The notes below the pieces were generated by a model. The model was not told the DNA's origin, ran no database searches, and saw nothing but the letters and a program-made list of their open reading frames with translations. From Candidatus Omnitrophota bacterium (GTDB taxonomy: Bacteria > Omnitrophota > Omnitrophia > Omnitrophales > JACROU01), in NCBI GenBank assembly GCA_029261035.1, contig JAJDCD010000010.1, forward strand, positions 78,612-142,611: a stretch of DNA of 64,000 nt, read 5' to 3'. Both the position numbers and the translations under genes were made by a program. Below, piece after piece: positions 15,001-30,000 of this stretch. Position 1 is the first letter of the stretch, and each line of letters opens with the position of its first letter.

Positions 15001-18000
15001 TCCGTCATCTGCGTTGTTCCACGAACACCCGCTCCACTGGCTTGCGTGTTAGATATTCTTTGAATTGAAGCGTTGTCTAAAGCAGAAGTACGTCCGACAT
15101 ACTCTGGAACATCTACTTTCTTTCTTAAGGTGTTATTTACGATATTGACCACTTCAGCAACAGAAGTTGCAGAAGCATAGGTTCCAAAAGAATTAATACC
15201 TGCTTCAGGAAGCACTGCATTTCCTTCTAATAATTTTACTGTAGGTTCTTTAGCGGACTTCACACTTTCAAGAAAAGCCGTGAACTCTGCTGGAATTTGA
15301 ATACCGCTATACTGCTCTGTCGCTGCTAAACGCTGTAAATCAGCAACTAAATTATTAATCTTTGTATTCGCTGATTTAGCTGTTTGATTCAACTTGACCT
15401 CAGCTGTTGCTCTAAAATCTCCTTTAAATAAATGTTTTTCAAACTCTGCTGCACGACTCAATTCAAACTTTAACGCATCGACCATATCAAAGAAGGTGTT
15501 ACCCTTACCGGATGTTGTGCCACTTGCTCCTCTTTGTAGCGCAGACAACTGATCCGCTCGAACAATTTCTAAAGCACGATTCACAAGAGTCACTGGTAAG
15601 TCTTGAAAGGCTTGTGAGGCAGTTTCAAAATTATTCCATTGATTACGCGCTTGATCATTACGTAGCAATAATTCTGTGAACTCTGCTTCATATTGCAACC
15701 GTGTATTTCCATCAATAAATTCACGGCTAAAAGAGTCGCCAATATGAACGTTCGTTTGTCTATTGTAAAGCTTCGTTCCTTCAGGAAGGCCAACACGATC
15801 GGTACGTTTAACCCATTTTCCATTCACATTGTCATAAATAGCACGGGAACGTCCTACGGCTTGACGGTAAGTATCAAAACCAGTTTGACCACTTTTGGTG
15901 CTACCGAGAACAATGACTTGCTGAACATGTTCCGGAGTAATCAAGTCTGTCCCGGTTGTTGCTGATCTTTCCAGCAAAATGACTCTGTTTTTCTGAGTTC
16001 CAAATTCTTTGATAAAACGTTGTAAGCCTTGCGATGTGGTGCTATATCCGTTTCGCGATAAAACCTGACGAACCCCCGCATTGTCGATACTTCGTAAATC
16101 AACACGAGATTCACCCAACCGATATATTGGATTATTTCCGTTAGCATCAATAATTAAAATTTCCTGCCCATTATGTTGCCGAACGACTTCACTTTTAAAA
16201 GAAGATGCTTCAAATTTGTGAGAGATAAATTCATACATTACGGTATCTGCTTCGACCCCTTGTTGACGAGCCGCCTGATCCACCCGGCTTTTCGTTTGTT
16301 CAACGACATTCACCACGTCTTTAGCTCCTTCACGGAAAAGATCATATTTTTCTCCGCCAAAGATTTCTCGTGCTTTACCAGAAGGAAGCTCTACAAGTTT
16401 CGCTCCAAAACTACGCGCTAAAATATTAATACTTCCCGTAAAGGTTGCGGAATAAGCTGAGATTTGGCCGCCACTCCGCTGAATGGCATCAATCAGCATT
16501 TTAGGGGTATAAGAAATGCTGTTCGAAGAAACATTAAAATGTTGAAATTCAAAATTTAAGTTTTGTCCCGTTCGATGCGCAACGCGTGCCTGATCCACAA
16601 ATTCATAAGTAAATTTTTGGATCACACTGCTCAAATCCTGTCTTACTTGAGCATTCCCTGCTTTATTGGTTGGCTTTACAACATTTAATGTCGTTTCCCC
16701 TATCGCTGTAGGTACGCGAGAATAATCACGACCTTCAACCGCTGACAATGCTTCTGCAAAACCTTCTGCGATAGAAAAAATGCGGGATGCACTCTCATTT
16801 GTGAACTTACCATTCACATCCAAGCTTTTAGCCGCTTGTTCTAAAGCATTCCAGTTTTCAAAATTAAAGTTTCCATTCGCATCACGCCCACCCACTTCTT
16901 GAGCGATCTTATCTCGAGCACGAACCACTGAATCTGTTTTTAAGAATTCCGCATCGCGTAAAACGCCCCCTTCTTCAACAGCCTTTAAATTACTACGGTT
17001 AATTCCACCTTGACTGTCTACAAAATCAAGAACGCCTTCTTGACGAAAAATTTCCCCAATTTGACTAACTTCATTTCCATAACGCCCCAAAACTTCCGTG
17101 GATAAAGTCCCTGTACCTTCTGTTAACCCAACTAACTCTGCCCAAGTATGCGCTTCATCAATAACAAACTTGCTTCGCGTTAGTTTTTGGAATAAAGCTC
17201 TGGCAAGCGCATTATTAGGATTCTTAATGGTTTCTAAACCTAATGCTTGAATCTGTTCAGGAGTTGTAAAAACAGCATCCCCTCTTTCTAACCCATTCAA
17301 TAATTCCCTTCCAGCAGCAGAATCGTTTCTAATTTTGTCCCATTCAAAAATACGCACCTGTTTTTGAACACCGGTGTTTTGAAAAGTTTGTTCGATCGCA
17401 CTTTCGAGCGGCAGCTCCGCATCTTTTAAGGCTGCTCTTAAGTCACCCATATTCTTGAATACACCCACAGAAGCTCGGTTGCCAAACATCAATTCTGCTG
17501 CTAGCTCTCCTGGGATTAAAGCAAAACTCTTACCAATACCTGTACCCGCTTGGAAAGCCGTATAGAAACTCGACTCCGAACGTGCTTTTAGAATAGAAAG
17601 TAATTGTCCTTCGTTATAAGAATTGCCTCCTCGTTCAAACGTATTAATCAATTCTTGAAGCGCAGGACCTACTTCTGCAACAACTTCTTTTCCGCTAACC
17701 GTCTCAACACGCCCCCAGTTTTGTTGGGTTAAATCAGTAAAACGCTGACGTAGGTTGCTGAGCTCTTGAGTCTTTACAGAATCCAATCCTCCTTCTGTTT
17801 TTAGACTCTCAGCATCCAACTGTCGAATCTGCTCTACAACACGTGTGATCTCTTGAATTTGAGTTCCAACCTGTTGGTAGTCCACTTTTTGAAGTTGTCT
17901 AAACTCTCCTTCAAGTCGAATTTTATTCCCATTCGTATCAAAACTATCAGAGAAACGAGAGAAACGCGTATTGATTTCTCGGATCGTATGTAAATTACTT

Positions 18001-21000
18001 TCATAATTCTTAATAAATTCTGGAAGCTTCTCCCCAACAAAGCTCAACTGTTCTGTTGCTGGAGCTCCTTTAGCATCTAAGGTTTTATATATTTCCCCTA
18101 AGAAATTAACATCCGTAAGCAACTGATCCAAACGTCCATTTTCAAACGCATCTGCTAAACGTTCTTTAGCTGCACTGGAAAGGGATTCAAAAACTTCCCC
18201 ACCGGCTTTGTTGTAAGTTTCGAACGCTCCTTTTCCATCTAATCCCTTAACCTTATCTAAAAGTAACGTACGATAATTGGAGTCCAACGCCCAACGCCCA
18301 AATTGCTGAACCCCTTTAAGCATGGACTTCCCTTCATTAAAAAGAGGAATCGCATTTCCTAAAGGCTCAAACGCACTTCTCTTGGGTGCGTTAAAATCCA
18401 ACTTATCAAAGCCGCCCTCATTTTGGAAACGACGGAAGGCTTCTACATTTAAGTCATACCCTTCCACCTTACCATCAGCCCCTCTTATTTCACGGAGGAG
18501 TCCTTTAACAATTTGATTCATTTCAAACCCAAAATCAAAACTACGAAGTGTATCCACAATCGAACGTTTCCAACGTCCAAGACGAAGACTCCCTAAGAAG
18601 CCTGGCTCAGACACAACGCCATCTTTCAAAAACTGCCCCTCTTCATTAAGAGATCGAAGCAGTTCTCCAGAAGTTTCAATCAATCCATTCTTTGTTCCTT
18701 TTCCACCACGAATCAAATCAACTAAATTAAACCCTGTTTTGGTTAACCCTCTGAGTAAACCAAAATCCAAAAAGGCCGCTTTTCCAAACAAGTGGAACAA
18801 TGGCAAAATAGGTTTCACAAAGAGATTTGCCGCATAAGCTCCAGCTGTAACTGTATTTTTAAACAAAGAACTTCCTCCAAAGCGAGGAAAGCTTGCCGCA
18901 AATGTTCCTTCTTTTAAAATATTTAGGATTTGTCCTGGAGCCTGGAAACCGACATAAATACCAATACCGGTACCAATGGTTTCACCAATTTTTTGAGCTT
19001 CAAAATGAAACCCTTTCAGTCCGCTCTTAATTAACGTTTCTCTATGCTGCAACATACGCTCATTTGGATTGCGAGACAGCTGCGTAAAGCCATAACTGAG
19101 CAAACCTAGTGTCGCAATGATATTCTCTCCAAAACTTAGATCTTCTCCATTCAACATATCTTCAGCCAAAGTTGTAAATAGTGCTGACAATGTTCCTTGA
19201 TCTTGACCAAAAAGAGGGTCGAGTAAATGAAGAAAGAAATCTCTAAAACCGATCAGCGTATCTGCCAGTCCTTGTCTAAAATCAACCAACATTCCTGCAG
19301 GAAGTGCTGCTAACTGAGGAAGACCTAACAACGCATGAGATACTCCATTGGCAACACCTGTAAGTAGATTAATTGTTCCACTAGCCGCGTTAAGGCCTGT
19401 GGAAAGAACCTTATCTGCTCCTCCCAAAATCGTTGATAGAACTCCTTCTGATTTTAAGAAAGAATTAATAGCTCCTTTAGCATCCGTGTCATAACCAAAA
19501 AAATCAGCTATACCATCAATAGATCCTCCCAGAACAGAAGCAAAAAAACCAGTGCCTTTATCCGTATCAAAATCCCTGGTAATCGCTGAAATCTTTGTTT
19601 TCGCAAAAAGATCGGCATAGGATGCTTGCATGGTTTGAAATGCTTTGTTATACCAATAGTTATCTGCTTGACCAAAACCATCAACACCATCCCCATTAAT
19701 CAATCCCTTCGGCCCATAATAAAGCACACGGGATAGAAAAGAGTAAATACCACTTCCCAAAGTATCTAAACTTCCTAACACAGAACGTCCAAATGCTAGC
19801 AAGGAGTCCCCTACCCCTGTTGCTGTATATCCCAGAAAGTTCCAAGCATCTGCCAGAATATTATCGGAGTTCCAATATAAGTTTTCTGTAAAGAAATCGG
19901 TTGCTACATTCTTCGTAGAATTTCTTAACGAAATTTGGCCTGTATTAATGTTGTAATACTCTTGTCCGCCTACATACCAAGCAGAACCATCAATCACATA
20001 GCGACCTTGAGCATCTCGAGTTACATTACGATCTTTATTTTTTCCTGCGACAAACTGAATGCGGTCAACGGCAGGTAAACCATCTGGATCTATAGAGAAA
20101 TGACGAATGGATTCGTGATCATAAACACGCGCTAAAACATCTCCGTTAAAAGCTCGTGCTACACCACGATCTAAATCAATTTCAATTCGGAGCCCGTCAA
20201 TAATTTGATTACTAGTCAACTCTTCCCCTGTAGCAACATTAATCGTATGCTTAATAATTTCACCCGACTGCGTATCAAAGGATTCAAAGGTTTTATGTAA
20301 TAACTTATTATTTGCATCAAAAATATGACGCTCTTTAACTCCGCTTGCATTTACAACAGAATTCGCTCTTCGAGTTAAACGCCATAATGTTTCTGTCGAT
20401 TGCGCCTTCGGATTATATTGAAATGTTTCTGACATTCTTCCATTCGAGTCATAAAAAATAAACTCGCCGCCAGAAATTCCACGAGCCGTTTGGGTTAAGG
20501 TTCGGGTATGAACCAGGTTCACATCCCCCCCACTCAATAAATGGATGTTGTCATAATTAATCGTACTTGGATCCAAAGCGCTGATGTCTAAGTATTGAAC
20601 ACTGCTTGCACTCATATCAAAAGATCCATCTGCATTTACACCTTCAGAAACAATGACCTGAATTATTTTTTGATTGGCTCCAACGGTAATATCCCCTCGA
20701 GGACCTGCAAAATAACGTTTCTCTAACGTTAGACTTGGATTTTGTTGTCCCTGCGCATTCGTGGTCATCTCAAAGTTATAACTAACTGAACGAACTAAGC
20801 TCCCAACATTTCCTTCGGTTGTGAAGTTCGCATTTTGACCTACTTCATAAGTAAAAACAGAGAGACGAATATGGTTTTCGATACCAAATCGAGATTGCGC
20901 TTTTCCAATAATCAAAAGTCCTTTCTCTCCTACTTCACGAGCTACATGCTCAAAATCCGCTTGTCTAAAATTAGCCAAACCTTCAAGTTGCAAAATATAA

Positions 21001-24000
21001 GGATTGCGGTCATTGGTGACTCCCGCAGTATTTCGATTTACATTTAAACTCACATAGGTTTTTTCCCCACTCCGAGTGGTTATTTGTCTTTGAAGGGTTA
21101 ACAACCCACGAGGAATGTTGTTGCTATCTAAAGTAGCGTCGTAAGTTCCCGCTGCCGTACTTCTAAAAATCTGAATGTCACCACCCGTTGCTGCCGCAGG
21201 ATTAATACGAATATAATCAATCTTTTGATTTCCCGCTGCATCCAGCTGCCCTGAATTGATGGCTCTAAGTTGAAAATCTACTTTTCCATCAACCGCATAA
21301 ACGATTGTATCTGTAATCGTCTTTCCTGTTGTCGCATCCACTTGAGGAACAGAAATAAACACATTTCTCATAGTTCCATTAACCACTTGTTGTTGTATTT
21401 GACCTAACTGATTTCCAATAGTTCCATTTAAGTTGCCTTTATAAACCTTTCCATCTGAAGTGATTACTTGGTAGGTTGTTTGAGTTGTCAGGTTTGCCCC
21501 AGTACCTGTTGTTGTTTCTATCTGTTTAATCGTATAACCTTGCTGCGTCATCAATCCGTTCGAGTCTCGAACTGGAGCTACTTGAATATCTCCATTGGCT
21601 AAAACAATATAATCTCTATTTGCTTCTATTTTTCCAGTTTCAAAACTATAAAGAGCTCCCTGCCCCGTTTGTCCTACATAACTTGCAAAAATATTAGGAA
21701 TAATCAGACCCCCAAAAGAAAGAAAGGTGTTTGCAGAAGAAATTTTTCCATATTCATCTGTCTTAAAAATACTTCCGTTAGCAAAACGTGTCTGAAAACT
21801 TACTTCTCCTGTTTGAGCATTTCTAATCCTCTGAATAACAGCGCCTTCTTTTACTACGTTGCCATTCTTATCCGTGACGGCAAATATTTGACGTGCGCTT
21901 CCATCAGCCGAGATAAAAGATTGTCTTTCTTCTCCACCAAAAGAAACTTTTTCAACTGTTCCTGCAAAGTTGCGCGCTGCGTCAAAGTCCCCTGAGACAC
22001 TCGAACGGTATACTTTTATTGTTTTAGGATCAATTTGTTCTCTAGTGGTAAAAACCGTTTCCCCTGTCTTTAAGTCAAATGTTTCTTCTTGAACAATTGT
22101 TCTTCCATCCGATGTTGTAAACTGAACTCTTTCGGACACACCTCTAAGAAGATCTTCACCTGAAATTTCTAAAGATAAAGCCTGAACTCTTTGCCCATTG
22201 TAAATAATACTCGTAACTGTTGCTTGAAGATCACCTAGATTACCATTCGCATCTGACTCATAAATCTTATTGCCTTGAATTGCACGATAAGTTGTATTCC
22301 CATTCGAATCTGTCCCAGTAGAGCGCACCACATACTGAACCGCTCCTTCGTCATTCAAAACTAACCGAAGTTCTTCACTGCGAAATTGGTTTTTATTTTG
22401 TATTAAAATATCTGTATCTTGACCATCGACAATACGAGAAATCAGCGTGGAATCCACAACCGTATTCCCACTGCTGTCCGTTAATACATTTCCATTTCCA
22501 TCGGTTCTAAAAGTACGCAATCCGGTCGTTTTTTTCAACGCATCCTGTTTATCTGTCGTATCTGCTGCAGGATCCACAAAGGTGTAAAATCGATTTCCCT
22601 GATCATCTTTTCTCACTTGCAACACTACATTCTGATATTGCTGCCCTCCAATGGTTAGAGTCCTTCTTAAACCAATAAACTCTCCAATTTTTCTATTATC
22701 TGCGTCATAGGCATAAATCGATTTTCCAAGACCGTCCTCTATTTCAATTTGAAGCTTAAGTTGCCCTGTATTCACATCTCGTGAACCTCGTGCTTCATAA
22801 TCCAACTCTCCATTCGCTTTCAAGAATTGGACAACAACTGCATTAGAGTCTTCTCCTTCAAACTTTGAATATTCAATTTGACGAATACGTCCTGACTCTT
22901 TCTTCGTAATGGTATAAACATTACTTCTGACAATGGCATTCCCATTAGCATCTTGCCCTTTGTAGACACTTTCCTGAACATTCGTAATATTTCCAGATTC
23001 GACAGTCACTCTGCGAGTGGCATCCCCATTTTTTAAATTTTTATTCGACTTGGATTCAAACACCGTTGTGCGGACACCGTCTTCAACAGAAACCACTTGT
23101 TTAAAACGACTCGAATCTGTAGTAATTTGACCTTCTACAAGTTGCCCCCCAACAAGCAAGGTTCCGCCTGCATAAGTAATCGTTGTACTAAACCCTCTCT
23201 TCTGAGAAGAATCTACTAAGAAACGTTTGCTAAGCAAGTTTCCTTTTGCGTCAAAAAGCGAGGTGTTTCCTAACACGTCTGTTTTTTTGGTTGCCAGAGA
23301 CTTTCCTAAGTCGCTGTAGTAAAGGGTGGTCGTTGTACCAAAAGGACCAATAAGTCCTCGGTCATTTCTATCTCGATTACGTGTTGAACGAAAACGAGTG
23401 GTTAATAAATTGTCTTTTTCCCTTTTATTTCTTTTATCTATACTAAAATTAAAAGAACCTGAATCTTCTTTTTTCTTGATATTAAACCGTTCTTCTAAAA
23501 TCTGATCTCGTTCTCTTGATCTCTTACCTGTAACACGATCAATCACCGTGTAAACACGATCAACGAAACGAGACAAAACGGTACCCTCTTGATCTCTTGT
23601 GAATTCTGTAGAGGTTCCATTTGCCTCAACCACTTTGGAAGGAAGTTGCTTGAGCTGATCTAAAAGACTGTTGTATTCCACAACACGTCCTTGTCTTGTA
23701 AGTAAATTGTGCATTTCTTCTGCTTGCTGCCATAACGCATCATCAGGATTGGAATTCTGTTTCGCATTGTCATAAATACCCGAAGCGGTAGCGACATCCA
23801 AAATAAATCGGTGAACTGCTTCAAAAGGAATATCAAAATTTTCATCCGGAAAAGCTCCACCCGCATATTGATTTGCCTTCGACCAACGCTCCCATTCAGC
23901 ATAAATATAACTATTCTCTGCTTGAATAGTCGAATTCTGATTTGTCACTTGCGTATTTACGAGACGGGAATTATTAAAAGATAGTGACCAGTTCTGAACG

Positions 24001-27000
24001 TTCGTTTTTCGATTTTTCTCTAAGTTTTCATTAAGAACTCTCACACCATCAATTAGTCCGTTATCAAGGCGTTTGGTATGCCTAACATTAACAATATTAT
24101 TGTAGTAATTGTCGTAAGAACGATATACAGGAACATCCACATCCGTCAGATTTCCAGCATCATCGGCTTCTTTCACTGAAATACATTTAATTCCTGGAAA
24201 CGCTGTTTCCACACAAGACTTATCTCCCGTCTGAGGATCATATTGAGCCCGACCTCCAATCATTGGTTCAATATACCGTGCCAATTCAGCTAGACCCCAT
24301 GCTTCATATTTCATGAAACGATCTTTTTGATTAATAGAAGTCGCAGATTCATAAAACAAGGTTTCAATATTACTAATTTCACCTGTTGGATAAGCTGAAG
24401 CATCGACCGTTTGCTTCTCTATTTGATTCCCATTCGCATCTCTCGTCCACTCACGCACATAAAATTGAGTCACATTATCTTGTTGATTCCAGTGTTGTGT
24501 GAATTGAGGATAAGATTGAAATTTTCCGTAATGATGACGATGAGAAAACTGAATCTTTCCATCGGCTGGATAAAGCGTTGGCACGATATAAGCGCCTAAA
24601 CCCGCAACAGAGTTAATATAAGCTGTTGCCTGAGGCTGCCAAGTTGCCTGCGCGGCATTAAGGTGTGTCGTATAAGAAGTCACATAGGCTACAGCCGCAT
24701 CTTTTACTTTTTGAATAGCCCCTTTATTAGTTCCATCTCCAATAAAATGTTTAACAACTTTATCAACTTCACTTCTCTCTTTCGTATACATATCGGTATA
24801 CACATTTTTCATCTCGTTGATATGTGTTGTATAACCATTATTAATTAAGTCTGTTCTAGAAGCTTCATCAATATTTTTCTTTTGAGTGAAAAGAGCCTCT
24901 AAACCTGCATTAAAATCCTCTTCAGCACCTTCTCTTCCATCTTTATAATCTTGAACAGCCGTATCGAATTCCAACTTTGCACTTTCTTGCTCGACACGTA
25001 AGGCATCCTTTGCTGCATTAATATTATTCACATAAGTTTGATGTGCTGATGACCATAGAGAAGACGCATTAGCCATTTCAGAATCATGGGTTTGCTTTGC
25101 CGCTGTAATCGAACTTTGATACGTTGTCATTGATTGGGACAGTTGAGCCATTAACGCACTCGAATCTTGATTACCAATATAAGCAATAACCGCTAAACGT
25201 AAATTGTTTAAGTAGCCATCTTTTGCTGATTTCACCGATTGCTTATACGTATCCGTAGATTGAGTCCATGCATTACGTACGTTGGTTTCTGCAGCATCAA
25301 GAGCCACTAAAGCAGAGCCTTTAATTTGATTCTGTTCAAGCGCTGAAGGCGTTTGTCCTCCTGCTTGAATTTGCCGTGCCAAATCAGCATCTCCAGCAAT
25401 TTGATAGAAATCTTGAACAGCTGAATCGCTCGCATTTTGAAAAACGTTGAAAGCCGATTCATAAGGAGCTTCCAAACCAGCTAAATCATTTTCGTATTGT
25501 TGCAGCAATTGTGTAATTTCATCATCTTCTTCAAAATTAGCGGTCGAATGACGGTTGAGGAAATCACCAAAAACCGCATTCTGCCAGGTTTGCTTAGAAT
25601 CATCTGCTGCTTGTGGAGTAAAAGCCCAAAAAGCAAGTTGAGGGCCTTCATCCGCATAAATTTCTCTCCACGATCTTTCATCTCGTTGATCCGCTGGAAG
25701 CCCTGGGTTTATAATTTGATTGAACTGTTCTCTATTTTGGGCCGACAATTTTGCACTATTAATAATGGAATCAACGCCTCCTCCAGAACGTTCTGTGCCA
25801 TTGGCTCCAAGTGCATTGTAAATAATCTCAAAATACATTGAGGAGTTGGCATTCTCAATCCCTGTTTTTCCTAAAGTAGTCGCGCGTGCTGTTCCTTCAG
25901 GTGTGGTTCCGGTTCGGAACACATTCCATGCATTCTGAGAATTTCCATCCGCAAAAATACCTGCTTCATAAAAAGAAGTTAAATAAGTCTGAAGCGCTGC
26001 GTCCATATTAGTCTCAAATGAATTAGCAACGGTGTTAAAACTAGTTTCAAAACCAGCATTTAAAGCACTCAACTGAGCGGCTCCTGAAGCATTCCCCCAA
26101 GCATCTAAACCATAAATATTTTGAGGCCCATAATCAAAACGTGCATTTAAATAATTATTACCTGTAACCTGATTGTAATTATTGTTCGCATCATAAAAGC
26201 CATAATTTGTAGTCGGCTCACGAAACATAGATTGCATTGTAAGATCAATTGCATTTGGATCCATTTGATAGAAAGGAGGTCCATCTTGACTATTCCAAAC
26301 ACTATTAAACATATCCATATTCCATTCATGAAGCGTGGTTAAAAATTGATACTCACTGAGCCTTTGATTACTCGTGTAATTGTTAAGAAAGAAATCAAGT
26401 CGGCCTGCATTCCCTTCAAGAACCCCTCTAAATTCATCGGAAGCACGATCCAGTTGTTGTGTATACCTAAGGTATTCGCCTAATATTGCTGGACCTTCTA
26501 TATCTGTCAGCTGATTTTGAGGAAAAGAGTCTCCCCAGTAAAAATCTCCTCTTAAACGAAAAGGCTCTCCTAAATCACTCACCCAACTTTCTACATTCTC
26601 TTGGGTTTGTCTCATATAATCCGTTACAGAATCATTAACAGCTCTTTTGTACCCCGCCATAGCTGTATTTAACTTTTCATCAGCACCACCAATAACAGCT
26701 TCACGTAAATTAATTAAGTTCTCAACATCATCTGCATAAGTTTTTAATGTTTGAGACCATCCGCTTTCTAAAGCTTGTAAATTATTTTGATAAGTGGCAT
26801 TTGCTTGAATAATTGCAGCATCTCGTGCTTGGTCTGCTGCAAGACGTGCTGTTTGATTTTGTTGACGCGCTCCTTCAGGATTAAAAGTCACCACAGCTGC
26901 TTCCACCCCTGTTTTAAAAGCAAGTAAATCAGCCGTTAATTGAGTTACATTTTGAGTACTTGAAGTCAACGTGCGATTTTGAATGCTGTCGTACTGATCT

Positions 27001-30000
27001 AAATAAAGTTGAATGCGATTGTCTATATAAACTTGTCGGTTTGTTGAGTACCCCGTAATGGTTGTCACATCATCTCCCATAGCAATGAGAAGAGACTCAA
27101 TCTGATCGTAATAAAGACTCAAGGAAACCTGCATTGTTTGATCCGCCGCTTGAACAGAAAGTGCGTAACCATTTTCCGCTTGCACAAGCGCCTGTTCTCG
27201 AGTTTGCTCTTCTTGAGATTTTGAATTTAGATAGGTTTCTCTGGCAATATTTAAAGCATCTTCAAGAGCAAGACGTTGTGATGTATAGGCCGTTCCTGCA
27301 TTCGTTCTTTCATTGGTCATTATATTTAAAGCTTCTTGCAATAATTTGGCAGCAGAATCTGTATTCTTACTCGAATCATTAGGAAAGTCAGGGTTAGGAA
27401 ATTCTGCATTTGGATTTCGGATATCATTCCATTCATCATCCAAGATACCTGTAAATGTATCGTATCGCGCACCGATTTCGGCAATATGAGGATCTCCCAT
27501 TTGCGCTAAGGCAATACTCCAACCCGCTAAGGCTTCTTCAAATAAATTATCCGTGTAAAAATCCACATCCGACATCGTACTGCTTGGATCTGAAAGAAGC
27601 GCATAAGCACTAGGATCAAATGGTGTTGTGCTATGAACCGCATCAATCGCTTTTTGCATTTCTGTAAAAAGATCCGTGATTCTGTCATCAAAATCAGTGT
27701 CTCTAGAACTATTAAACAAATAGGTGTCTGTCATCATTTGCAGTTGATTGATCGACTCTAAAATAGTTTCATCAAAATTATCCCACACATTATCAATCAT
27801 TGTTTGAGCCGCTGTTTCATACTGATCTTGATACTGATTTTGCAAAACCAATTGATCCAAAGCATAATCTTTCCCTGCATTTCTTAAACTAACACTTGGC
27901 GCAGAGGTTCCGTTAAAAATATTTTCTGCTTGGTTCTTGGCTTGAGTTGCTTTTGGGTCCGGAATAAAATCATAAGGATTAACTGCAAATCCTCCAGACA
28001 TATTTCTAGGGCGGGTATATGCATTCTCAGCATTATCTCTCACATGTTCCGCAAGAGCTACTAAACTGGACCACGCAATCGATTTGTCCAAGTTTCCAGC
28101 AGAAATATATCCATTCAATCGAGCAATAAAATCATTAATGGTAATTGGGCCAGAATCGTCCCAACCCACAATGTCTTGACTAGGCTTAAAGCTAGATGGG
28201 TAAATTTCATATTGAGTTTGTCTACCTACAATCCACGTAAAGCCCAGGTAGTCTCCATCATTATTGTAAATGGGGTTATAAATAAAATCAGTATCAAAAG
28301 TAATATTTCCAATCGATGTAAGCGAAGAAGACAAACTATTGTAGAGTAAATCTAAATTTTGTTTGTACTCTGCTTCATTCGCAACAGTTGCATTTTCATA
28401 ATTATTTACGAAATTAGTAAACTGCTGAAGATTAGTAGCGTAATCTGTTGCAAACGTATTATCCTGAATAAATTGAATGTCCGCTTCTTTGACCTTCTCT
28501 TGATCCGCTGCGGTTAAGTCATCCGTATAAAAGGAAGAATCGCTTGCAAGTGGGTTATTAGCAATCAGTTGCTCCGCAAACTCCTCTGACGCTTTCTTGA
28601 AAAGTTGCGCAATATCAAATCGGGATTCATAAACTGCCTTAGCATATTCATACTCTTCACGCGACTGAATAAAGAAACGTAAATCCTCTTCATTACGAGT
28701 CGTTGCCGTTAAATAACGCGTTTTATCTTGAGTGTACTTATCTCTTGCTAAAGTCAATTGAGTTTCTGCATCATTGAGCTTTGCCAAGATACCACCCGTC
28801 TGATTTGGATCGGCCCCTTGATAAAGCGCATTCATATAATCTTTCCAAGCCAATGCTACTTGGTTATTTCTATTTCTCGCCGCTTGAAGTTCGGCATCTG
28901 TTAAACTGGAATCCTCAGAAACAAAGTAATAAAGATCGAACCACTGATTAGCCGCATAAGGATCATAATCAGAAAAAGTCGGACGTATTGGATCTCCATT
29001 CGCATCTACCTGAGGAAAACTTCCTGGAAATACATCTACAGGTTTGTACTCTCTAGAGGTTTGAGCAATATTCATCCAAATTCCAAACCGATCAAGCTCC
29101 TTATTGATTTCTCCTTTATACTCTCCTGTATTTGTATTTAATTCCCAATCAAATACTTTTTTAGCTAACGCTTGTTTTTTTAATGCCCCTACAATCGCAG
29201 ATAGAAAAGTGCTCTTAGATTCTTGAGACATCACTAAAGGTGGAACCGTGGTCTGAGCAAAAAAGGCCTGAATTTGTGTGATTTCGTCCGTCACTTTGGT
29301 TAACTCATTTCCTGTCAACCAATCGGGAATATAATTAGAAGGATCTCCTCCACCCGCAAGTACACCATAGTAAGCCTGAATACGAGTCATAATATCTTCC
29401 GTAGAAATACCGTCCAAAGAATTTACAAATGCTGTAGGAGGATAACTCAATATATCTCCCTGTGCCGGAGTTGTTGTGATCGCTCCCGTCAAAGAAATTG
29501 CATATCGAGGTAAGTTGTTAATGTCTGAAACATCAAAGTCTTCCAAGATCCACTTCGTTGGGTCTAAGACATCAATATTGTCGATAACGGCGGAATCGTA
29601 AAGAGCGTACTCTGCAGATTCTCTTGTGATGAGTTTAAATGTTCCGTCAGGAAAAATTGCTTTAACCGCAATTGGGTTTAGATCCCCTGTCTTAAAGTAC
29701 CAAATCTCTCCTAATTGCCCATTTGGATTCGTCCAAACTTTTCTCTTATTCGGATTAATCGTTTGTCCCGCAATATCAAACTGAATGTTATCCGAAGCAG
29801 GAACATTTTCTTCAATAAAGCTCCACCCTTGTTTTCTAAGTGCAGAAGCTCGGCCTTGAAAACCTAACCGTTCTCCATTGGGGCCAAAGAAAAATTCATT
29901 TTCTTGGTCTCGTTGAATCGTAAGAACAATATTTCCATCCGCATCGGTTTCATATTCATAATCCACAACACGAGGAGACTGAGCTCCCGTCTGCGATGTA

